Part shown: piece after piece, positions 40,201-52,200 of the stretch | Layout of the letters: every line of letters begins with the position of its first letter | Numbering within the stretch: the first letter of the stretch is position 1 | Assembly (NCBI RefSeq): GCF_020080835.1 | Contig: NC_058161.1 | Coordinates: 17,349,603-17,413,602 of the forward strand | Source of the DNA: Cotesia glomerata | Taxonomy: Eukaryota > Arthropoda > Insecta > Hymenoptera > Braconidae | Length of the DNA: 64,000 bases | Direction of reading: 5' to 3' | Translations under genes and position numbers: made by a program | Notes under the pieces: generated by a model | What the model was told of the DNA's origin: nothing | The model's input: the letters and a program-made list of their open reading frames with translations, nothing else | The model's database searches: none

Positions 40201-43200
40201 GGCTTTAAATGACTATTTTGAAACAGCAACACACGTTTACGTAAAAAATCTGGAGAAACAAAAATTATTGGAGAAATTTATCGGGACAAAACATCATTTC
40301 ATACGTTTCGAAGATTTGAAATTTAGATATGAGCCAAGAAAACACACTGATGACTGCGAACATCATTATAATAAGACCAGTATTTGCGCGGTTGTATTTT
40401 CGAAATTTATGCTTCAATGGTTCGAGCACCATATTCTTCGGTGTCTTCCTCCGAGACATGACTTTGATGAAATTGATCATGGATTCGACATTAGTCAAGC
40501 ACCTGGAACGTCTTACGAAAAAACACAAAGCGTAGAAAATGTGTATAGTAATGTCAATAGAGGAAAACAAAGTATTAAAAATTCTTCTAATACAATTGAA
40601 GAAATACAAGATTATTCACAAAATTCAGAGAATGCTTATAGTACAATTGATGATGAGGATGAAGATTTAGAACCTATATATAGTACAATCGATGAAGTAC
40701 AGCAAAATGTAAAGGATCTTTACAGTAATGTAAATAAAAGAAAAAGTTTAGAACATACATATAGTACAATTGATGAAGTACAGCAAAATGTAGAGGATCT
40801 TTACAGTAAAGTAAATAAGAGGAAAAGTTTAAAACCTACATATAGTACAATCGATGAAGTTCAACAGAATGTAAACGATTCGTCGCGACCGGTTAAAAAA
40901 GTTACTTTCGCAGATGACTTGGTCATTGGTAGTGCAGCTAGTTCAATACCTCCTCTTCCACCAATGCCAGAAGATTTTAGTACAATAAACGTAGTACCTA
41001 TTCCTTCACCGATGCCGGAAGCTAGTGATGCAGAAAATTCAGTAGCTAGTCCTCCAGCAATGCCAAAATCAAATAGTTTAGCAAAGCGAAAAGTTAGTGA
41101 TCCGAACAAAAATACAAAGAGTTTCTTAGAAGACTTGAATAATACCTTGAAAAGAATGAGACCTACGTAAGACGAATAGGTGAAATGGAATAAGCTTAAA
41201 ATCGTTCTTGAAAAATTATTTGACTAGAGAAAAATTTAATAAAGATTTGGAACATTGTAATTTGAGAGTATTCGAAAATAATTTTCTTTTTTCTTCATCA
41301 ACACTTGATATAATTGAATATTATATGCAATAGAATAATTAAGTATACAATGAACAGTAATCGATTCGCACAAACATATTTATTAAAAAAACACATCATC
41401 ATCATCACCAACACCACCACCACCCTGGATCGCAATAATTTTTTAATTAAAATAATTTATGTTAATATATAAAATTAATTAAATAAAGACCCCCAGAAAT
41501 TATTTCTTTTATATCAGAAGTAATTTTCCTCCGAATTCATTTTTGTCATTAGTTGTTTTGTACCGAGTTATTTTGGCATAGAGTTATTATGTCAGGAGTT
41601 ATTTCGTCCGGAGTTATTTTGGCACAGAGTCGTTTTGGACAGTAGTTGTTTTGACCGGAGTTATATTGGGTGAGTCGTTTTCACCGGAGTTGTTCTGGAC
41701 CGAATTGTTCATGACGGGCACTGATAAAAACTTTTAGAACTATCAAAAATATTATTCATTTAATAACTTGCTTGGTCATTAATTCTAATCGAGTACATTT
41801 GTCACACAACTCTCGGAGCAAATTGATTCTTTTCTAACTAATTAAAGAAACAATCTTGATGGCTACCAAAGAATCATCATAAGATATAACAATGACCGAT
41901 TACGTCTTTATAGAAGACAATTTCTTATATTCATTAAAAATGAATGCAATAATTGATTTCAATGGTTTCTACAACTCCGGCAACGAATATGTCATAAAAG
42001 AATACTCGATTCGATTGATTCGTGATGGGACTAATGAAGAAACGGATGGTTTACATCGAGTATCAAAAAAGTTAACGGGGTGGAAGGTTTTATCTAAAAA
42101 TGCTCGAAATAGATACAGAGATTATTTCAAGACTTATGGAATATCTTGGAAAACAGGGACGCATGGCCATAAATTTATTGTTAAAGAGTTATGGGACGTA
42201 TTGCGTAATAGCAGAACGATTTACCTTCTGTACGAAGGCAAACGCAATATGCTAGCTAATTATCTCGGCGACGAACTAAACTTTAGATTTGAATACTTCA
42301 AAGAGATGGGCTTCGACTTCAAACCTGATTTACACACAGAATGCCGGTACCACGAACATCCAAAAAAAAACAACTGCGCAAATGATAACGTTTCAAAAAT
42401 GGTGGAATGGTTTACTGCCAGGATTACCGATTTTTTAAGGGGAAATCTTATTATTGTCATCGATTTCAACGGTTGGTATTTCTCTGACGAAGAGTATATG
42501 ATCAAAGAATATGCAATGTACTTTATTCACAACAAAACTAACCAAGTTATATTCAGAGACCTTCAAGTATCGAAAGCTCCTGTTCTTTGGGACCAATTGG
42601 ACAAATACAAACGGAACGAGTGGGAGGCTTATTATCGTATTTATGGAATTGAATGGAATCACGGTACATGTGATACTGAGTCTATCAAAAAAAATCTTAA
42701 AGATAAATTTCGTTCATCACAAGAAATTTACGTTCGGGACCAAAAAAACCATAACTTGTTAAAAAAATATCTCGATTATGACTTTGAAGCCAGTCGTTTG
42801 ACTGATATGAACTTGGAATTTGAGGATAAGATGGCAACTAAATGTAAAAATCACATCCAGCGAAGCAAAAACAATTGCGCCAATGATAATGCTTCGAAAA
42901 TGATATCGTTATTATCACAAACTTTTAATCAACCTAAGCTGAACATTGTTATTGATTTCAATGGGTGCATGATCAACAAAAAGTACGTAGTTAAAGAATA
43001 CTCGTTGTATGTAGTTGAAAATGAGACTTATGAAGTTATTCGGAATGATTTTGAAGTCTCTAGACCACCAATCAAAAAAGAACAATTGAACAAAAAGTTC
43101 CAAGATAAATGTACAGACTACACCAATGAATTTGGGATCGATTGGGATTACGGTACTCGCGATTATGAAACAATTAAAAAATATTTACAACAAGAATTCC

Positions 43201-46200
43201 GAAATTCATACAAGATTTATGTGATCCGTAAAACTAAATATCGATTGCTACAAAACTATCTTAACGGTAAACTAAGATCAAATTTCGTATATCTGAAAAA
43301 ATTAGGATTTGAATTTAAGCCGAAAATGAGTACTTCCTGCTCTAATCATCAAGAGCCATTAAACAAAAATTGCGCGAACGATAACGTTGAGGAAATGCTC
43401 AGTTGGTTGCAAGACAAAAAACCAGAAGCCAACAACGTAACAAAGATAAACTTTAGTGGCTTAACAATGCCTAAATTTGAAAGACCGATCAAATTTCAAG
43501 CCAGTAATGAAACAAAAGCGGAAGATAATGGCTCCAAACGATTCAAATTCAATCGTGAAACGGAGCCGGAAGTTAGTGATACAACAAGCTCAGTACCTAG
43601 TCCACCAATGCAAAAATCTACAATTGAAAGGAGCCTATTACCTAATCCTCCACCAATTCCAAAATCTAGCAGTGCAGCAAGTTTAATACCCAGTCCACCA
43701 CCAATGGCAAAAAATGATAGTGTACAAAATCTAATTCCTAATCCTCCTCCAATGTCAAAATCTAGTAGTTTAGCAAGCCTAGTACCTACTCCTCCACCAA
43801 TGACAAAAATTGGTAGTGTAGAAAATCTAATACCTAATCCTCCGCCAATGTCAAAATCTAGTAGTATAGCAAGCCTAGTACCTACTCCTCCACCAATGCT
43901 AAATGGTGGTAGTTCAGGAAAGCTAGACATTAGCGGTACAACGATGCCTGCATTTACCGCCGTTGAAAATTCATTGGAAAAGCATATAATTGTCGATTTC
44001 TACGGTTATTATTTGCCGAATAATGAATACGCGATTAAAGAATTAAATGCAACTATAGCCAAAAAAACTAGTGTACTTGACAAAGATTTATATCTATTTG
44101 TCAAGCCACCTTTTCCAGATATACGAAAGCTACCAAGCGAGTTGATAGATGCTTATTATGAATTCGAACAGATTCACAACATTGGTTGGAACGATGGCGA
44201 AGATGGTTTTGAAACAATTCGATCAATTTTAATGAACTATTTTGCAGCAGCGACACACATTTACGTGGAAAATTCAGAAAAGCAACAATTGTTGGAGAAA
44301 TTTATTGATAAGAATCACAATTTCATTCGTTTAAATAAAATAGGATTTGATGATCAGCCACAGAAAGACGCTGAGGAGTGCGGTAACCACTTCGATGACG
44401 AAAGTATTTGTGCGCGTAAATTCTCTAAAACCATGCTCCAGTGGGTCAAAAAGCACGTTCTTAATCACAATTCATCGCGTCACGACCTTCATAATGTTGG
44501 TGGCGGAAATAACTACAGACATATGTACAGTAAACTTAATAAACAAAAACAAAGGTTTTGGTAGTACATTGAAAAATAAAATTCTAAGAACTGACAGCTA
44601 AAAAAAAAAGCATTAACGATTTTAAACATTAGGATCTTTTGAGAGTATTTAAAGACAATTATAGTTTTTTAAGAGTTTATTAGTTTTTTAGAGGATTGCT
44701 TCATGTAAATGGGAAAATAAAGCCGTTGATTACATACATCTTGATATAATTCGATGAGATAATAAAAAATTTTACAACTATCAAGAATATTATTTATTTG
44801 ACAACTTACAATAACGAATTGTGATCAAGTACGTTGGTCTTATAGCTCTCATAGCAAATTAATTATTTTTCAATCAATTCAATGATAAAACTTTATGTTT
44901 ACCAAAGGATCACTGTTAGGTGTACCAATGACCAACTCAGTATTTGTAGAAGACAACTTCTTATATTCATTAAAAATGAATGCAATAATTGATTTCAATG
45001 GTTTCTACAACTCCGGCAACGAATATGTCATAAAAGAATACTCGATTCGATTGATTCGTGATGGGACTAATGAAGAAACGGATGGTTTACATCGAGTATC
45101 AAAAAATTTAACGGGGTGGAAGGTTTTATCTAAAAATGCTCGAAATAGATACAGAGATTATTTCGAGACTTATGGAATATCTTGGAAAACAGGGACACAT
45201 GGCCATAAATTTATTGTTAAAGAGTTATGGGACGTATTGCGTAATAGCAGAACGATTTACCTTCTGTGCGAAGGCAAACGCAATATGCTAGCTAATTATC
45301 TCGGCGACGAACTAAACTTTAGATTTGAATACTTCAAAGAGATGGGCTTCGACTTCAAACCTGATTTACACACAGAATGCCGGTACCACGAACATCCAAA
45401 AAAAAACAACTGCGCAAATGATAACGTTTCAAAAATGGTGGAATGGTTTACTGCCAGGATTACCGATTTTTTAAGGGGAAATCTTATTATTGTCATCGAT
45501 TTCAACGGTTGGTATTTCTCTGACGAAGAGTATATGATCAAAGAATATGCAATGTACTTTATTCACAACAAAACTAACCAAGTTATATTCAGAGACCTTC
45601 AAGTATCGAAAGCTCCTGTTCTTTGGGACCAATTGGACAAATACAAACGTAATGAGTGGGAGGCTTATTATCGTATTTATGGAATTGAATGGAATCACGG
45701 TACATGTGATACTGAGTCTATCAAAAAAAATCTTAAAGATAAATTTCGTTCATCACAAGAAATTTACGTTCGGGACCAAAAAAATCATAACCTGTTAAAA
45801 AAATATCTCGATTATGACTTTGAAGCCAGTCGTTTGACTGATATGAACTTGGAATTTGAGGATAAGATGGCAACTAAATGTAAAAATCACATCCAGCGAA
45901 GCAAAAACAATTGCGCCAATGATAATGCTTCGAAAATGATATCGTTGTTATCACAAACTTTTAATCAACCTAAGCTGAACATTGTTATTGATTTCAATGG
46001 GTGCATGATCAACAAAAAGTACGTAGTTAAAGAATACTCGTTGTATGTAGTTGAAAATGAGACTTATGAAGTTATTCGGAATGATTTTGAAGTCTCTAGA
46101 CCGCCAATCAAAAAAGAACAATTGAACAAAAAGTTCCAAGATAAATGTACAGACTACACCAATGAATTTGGGATCGATTGGAATTACGGTACTCGCGATT

Positions 46201-49200
46201 ATGAAACAATTAAAAAATATTTACAACAAGAATTCCGAAATTCATACAAGATTTATGTGATCTGTAAAACTAAATATCGATTGCTACAAAACTATCTTAA
46301 CGGTAAACTAAGATCAAATTTCGTATATCTGAAAAAATTAGGATTTGAATTTAAGCCGAAAATGAGTACTTCCTGCTCTAATCATCAAGAGCCATTAAAC
46401 AAAAATTGCGCGAACGATAACGTTGAGGAAATGCTCAGTTGGTTGCAAGACAAAAAACCAGAAGCCAACAACGTAACAAAGATAAACTTTAGTGGCTTAA
46501 CAATGCCCAAATTTGAAAGACCGATCAAATTTCAAGCCAGTAATGAAACAAAAGCGGAAGATAATGGCTCCAAACGATTCAAATTCAATCGTGAAACGGA
46601 GCCGGAAGTTAGTGATACAACAAGCTCAGTACCTAGTCCACCAATGCAAAAATCTACGATTGAAAGGAGCCTATTACCTAATCCTCCACCAATTCCAAAA
46701 TCTAGCAGTGCAGCAAGTTTAATACCCCGTCCACCACCAATGGCAAAAAATGATAGTGTACAAAATCTAATACCTACTCCTCCACCGATGTCAAAATCCA
46801 ATAGTTCAGCAAGCCTAACACCTAGTTCTGTGCCAATGTCAAAATCGAATAGTTTAGCAAGCCTAATACCTAGCCCACCAATGCAAAAAACTACGAGTGA
46901 AAGGAGCCTATTACCTAATCCTCCACCAATTCTAAAATCTAGCAGTGCAGCAAGTCCAATGACAAAAATTGGTAGTGTAAAGAACCTAAAACCTAATTCT
47001 CCGCCAATGTCAATATCTAGTAGTTTACTAAGCCTACTTTCTAGTTCTCCGTCAATGTCAGAATCTAGTAGTTTAGCAAACCTAACACCTAATCCACCAA
47101 TGGAAAAAACTGCGAGTGAAGGGAGCATATTATCTAATCCTCCACCAATGCAAAAATTCAGCAGTGCAGCAAGTTTAGTACCCAGTCCACCACCAATGAC
47201 AAAAATCGGTAGTGAAAAAAATTTAACACCTATTTCTCCACCAATGCTTAATGCTAGTAATGCAGTTAATGCAGTAGCTAGTTCTTCAACAATTTCGAAA
47301 TCAAATAGTTTCGCAGAGCCAAACGTTAGTGATCCGAACAAAAATACAATAAGTTTCTTAGACGACTTAAATAATGCAATTCATAGATTGAAACCCGTGA
47401 AAAAAAATAGGTGAAATGAAATAAACTTAAAATTGTTCTTGAATAATAATTTAATAAGAGAAAAATTTAATAAAGATTTGAAACATTGTAATTTGAGAGT
47501 ATTTGAAAATAACTTTTTTTCATCGACATTTGATATTATTGAATATTATATACAATAGAATAATTAAGTTTAATTATAAATATCTTGACACGTTTTTATG
47601 GGACGATGAAAATTTTTAGGACTATCAAAAATATTATTTATTTGATAACTTGCTTGGTCAGTAATTGCAATCGAGTACATTTATCACACAACTCTCAGAG
47701 CAAATTGATTCTTTTCTAACTGATTCAATAAGAAACCTTGATGGTTACCATAGAATCATTGTAAGATATAACAATGGCCGATTATGTTTTTATAGAAGAC
47801 AACTTATATTCATTAAAAATGAACGCGATAGTTGATTTCAATGGTTTCTTTAACTCAAATAATAAATATGTCATCAAGGAGTTCTCGATCTGCATGATTA
47901 AAGATGGAAGCAATAAGCCAACCCCCACTTTGCATGAAGTATCAAAGTTTTTAATGGAATGGAAAACTTTATCAAAGAAGAACAAAACCATATACGAAGA
48001 TTACTTCAAAATCTATGGAATTGAATGGAAAACAGGTACTAATTTGGAAAAATTTGTTGTTCAAAAATTATGGGAAGTTTTACGTAACGCCAAAACTGTT
48101 TACCTCCTCTACGAAGGAAAACGAGATATGCTTGCCAATTATCTCCGCGACGATCTTAACTTCAAGTTTGTATACTTGAAAGATTTAGGCTTTGTTTTCA
48201 AACCTGATTTACACACCAAATGTCGATTTCACAAAAACAAATCCAATAACAATTGCGCTAATGATAACGTTTTGAAAATAGTTGAATGGTTCACTCAGAG
48301 ACCAATCGATCATTTTAGAATGAATGTCATTCAAGAAAAATCACTCAATCAAAATCTCACTCCGAATGCCGTCAATCCTTCTGGTGAAAATATTAATATT
48401 GTCATTGATTTCAACGGGTACTACCTTTCTGAGAACGAATTTAGAATAAAAGAATACTCAATGTACTCGATTAACGCCAAAACTAACGAAGTTGTATCCA
48501 AAGACTTTGACGTTTCGACGGCTCCAATGCTTTGGGGACAGTTAGACAATCAACAACAAGACATCTATGATGTTTATTATCATTCTCATGGAATTGAATG
48601 GAGTCGCGGTTCACGTAATTCTGAGTCAATCGAAAGTGATCTCAGATATAAGTTATGTTTAGCGAAAAAGATTTTCGTTCGAGACCAAAAGAAACATGAA
48701 CTGTTAATTGAATATCTTAACTATGACTTTAAAGCCATTTATTTGACCGATTTTGGGTTGGAATTCCAAAATAAGATGGTAACTGAATGTAAAAATCATA
48801 TGGAGCCTCGCCAATATAACTGTGCTAACGATAATGTTTTAAAAATGTTAAGTTTATTGTCATCATACCGCCCTAAAAAAGAAAGTATTGTCATTGATTT
48901 CAATGGCTACCTTATCAACAATAAGTACGTTATTAAGGAATACTCGTTATACATAATTGAAGACGGGACATATAAAATTATTTCGAATGATTTTCAAGTG
49001 TCCAAACCACCGATTAAAAAGGATCAGGTACAATTAGACGCGGAGAGCGAAGCAAAATGGAAAGAGTTCTCCAGTAAATTTGGGATTGATTGGGATTACG
49101 GTACTCGTAATTATAAATCAACCAAAAGACATTTAGAAAAAGTGTTTCGAGAAAAATCCTATATTTACGTGTTAAATCAAAATAAACATAAATTGCTACT

Positions 49201-52200
49201 GAGCTATTTTGATAATGATCCTACAGCGAAATTTGTGCATCTGAACGACTATAAATTTTATTTCAAGCCGAAAATGTCGACTCAATGCGGAAATCATCTG
49301 CAAGGTTTCAAAAATAATTGCGCGAACGATAATGTTGAGAGAATGCTAAAATGGTTAGAAGATACAAAACCACAAGTTGATGGTGTATCAAAGTCGAGGA
49401 CCAACGACGTAACGACACCAATTGCTAGTGGCTTAACAATACCTAAAGTTAGCACTAAAATGAAGAGGGAGATCATCGGAGTAAAGTCAAAAGCTGCTCA
49501 AGTATCAAAGCCAATAGTTAGTAACCTAATAAAGCCATCACGAAAGCGAATAATTGTCGATTTTTACGGTTATTCCTCAGTGAATGGTATGTATGTGATC
49601 AGAGAATTAAATGCGATTGTAGTGCACAAAAGAAGTGCAGACGACAAAGATTTGTATCTGACAGTTAAGTTACCTGATAATAATTATGACAAGCTGAATT
49701 CAAATGTCACGAAAAACATGATATTATTTTACAATATCCACAGGATTCCTTGGGATAAAGGTGATGTTAATTTAGAGCAAGTTTCAGAAATTTTAACAAA
49801 ATATTTTGCAACAGCGACTCATATCTACGTGAAAAATCTAGTGAAACAAAAATTGCTGGAGAAGGTCATTGGCCAGAGAAACGATATCTTTTGCTTAGAA
49901 GATATGCAGTTCAGAGAAAAACCAATAACGCAAACTAACTGCAAGAATCATGATAGTACAAATAGTATTTGCGCGATTGACAATTCTAAGGCCATGGTAG
50001 AATGGTTCAAGCGTAACTTTAACGATGGTGATTCATTGCGGGGTGTCGATAGTACAGTTAATAATAAAACTGGCTTAAGCGGTAATATTAATTCAGGCAC
50101 TAAACGAAAATTGAGTTCTTTTGGTGAATTTAAAAAGAAAATTAAAAATTACGTTACGGATGGATTATCAGCCAAGAAATTATTTTTACGATAAATTTGA
50201 ACATTGTTTTATCAGAATTTTAAAAACAGTTATTTGTTGATTAATTTTTTTTTTGTTTGATCAGATATAATGTTTCTTACCGGGTTTTTAACTATTTAAA
50301 AACGTTACTTTCTACTGAACATTTCTGGCAAATCAGCTATTGCATATTCTAGTCAAAGCACTCTCATGGTAAATTGATACTTCTCAAACAAATTAAATTG
50401 CAAATGTTACATTTCCCAAAGGTCTGTAATAAAACACTACAATTTACGAAGCAATACTTATAGAAGACAACTTTTTATACCCATTTGAAATGAACGCGAT
50501 TCTCGATTTCAACGGATACTTCCTTTCTTATGATCAGTTTATAATAAAAGAATACTCGCTCTACCTAATTCATAATAGAACCAATGAAGTAATTTATAGT
50601 AACTTTTACGTTACTAAGCGTCCATTTTCATGGGACAAAATAAGCAAACAAGACAGGGACAAATATATCGAGTATTTCAACGCCCATGGAATCAACTGGG
50701 AATCCGGTAAGTACGATAATGATGTTATTAAGAAGGATCTCAGAAAAAAACTACTTTCATCAAATAAAATCTATGTTCGAGACCAATCGAAGCATGAGTT
50801 GCTCGTTAATTATCTTGAATTGCAGTTCAAGGCCATTTGGTTGACGGATTACGGCTTGAGCTTCAACGATGGAATGAAAACGAATTGTCATCATCATGTT
50901 GAGCCTAGGGAGTACAATTGCGCAAATGATAATGTTCTGATAATGCTAACTTGGTTGACCAAAAATAAACTAACAAGTGGAATAATGAAGCATCTGAAAA
51001 AGCGCATCATTGTTGACTTTATCGGCTTTTACTTGTCGGATACAGTCTACATGATCAAAGAATTAAACGCGATTGCAATTGACAAAAGAAACTCAGATTT
51101 GAATTTGTTAGTCAAGCCTCCTTATCAAAGACCAGAAGACCTACGGAAGTACTATTTCCTCAACTTCATCGGATTCAAAACTAATTACGGTATCGAATGG
51201 GATACTGGTACTACTGATTTCAAACTAGTACAAAAAATATTAAATGGATATTTCAGAAACGCGACGCACATTTACGTGGAAAATTTGGAGAAACAACAAT
51301 TTTTGGAAGTGTTTATTGGAAAAAATCATAATTTTATTCGTTTGGAAGATGAAGGATTTAAAGAAAAGCCGGAAAAGAGCACTGAGTGCCGTAATCATAT
51401 TTACAAGAACGTTATTTGTCCTGTTGACTTTTCTAAGGTCATGTTGAAGTGGTTCAAGAAAAATCTTGTTCTCAGCGTGTCCTGGCGTGATAATATTGAT
51501 GATAATGTTGTCAGTAAAAATAATAACAAGAACACACAAGATGCTGTCAGTAAGTTAAGGAAGAAAATCAAATAAAATATCTTTTAAAGAAAAAATTGGA
51601 AGCCAAGAAGAAACTTTTAGAGTGAATTTGAACATTCTTGAGGGATTGAAATTATTTATTTTTATTTAATTTTGGCTATGATAATCAATAAGTTTCAAAA
51701 ATTAAAAACTTATTAGGAAACTTTTGCTCAGGATATTTTTTTGTAGATATGTTGATAATATTTCCTTTTCATGAATTAATTGTTAATGCTCAAGTGATTT
51801 AAAGTATTTTCATAGATGATTACTAATCGACATAACAAACCTTGCTGTAAATCCTGCATCAGCAATCAGGTTATCGTAAATTGTAGCCACAAGCAAATAG
51901 ATTTTTATAGAAGAATCCGTTTAACTAATCAAAAAATGATCTATTATAAAAGAAACATCGTTGTTGATTTCATCGGTTACAATTTACCGGACCATAGCTA
52001 CGCAATCAAAGAATTCAGCGCGGTAATTAACAAAAATAATTCAGAACCGGATTTTAAGCTATTTGTGCTACCACCTCACGAATTCTCCAAACTTCCTCCG
52101 AAATACCAAAATAAGTATATTAATTTCTACGAAACATATACCATAACTTGGGAAAGTGGTGACACTCCCCACTACGATGTTGCAAAAATATTGACCAGTT

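Noticed and set aside
43496..47341. Antisense open frames rich in Gly, Ile and Leu (43496-43930 and 46532-47341, minus)
   Set aside because: They are the complement of the Pro-rich repeats in genes 9 and 10; the GGG-type composition follows from the 48 bp unit and there is no independent evidence for a gene.
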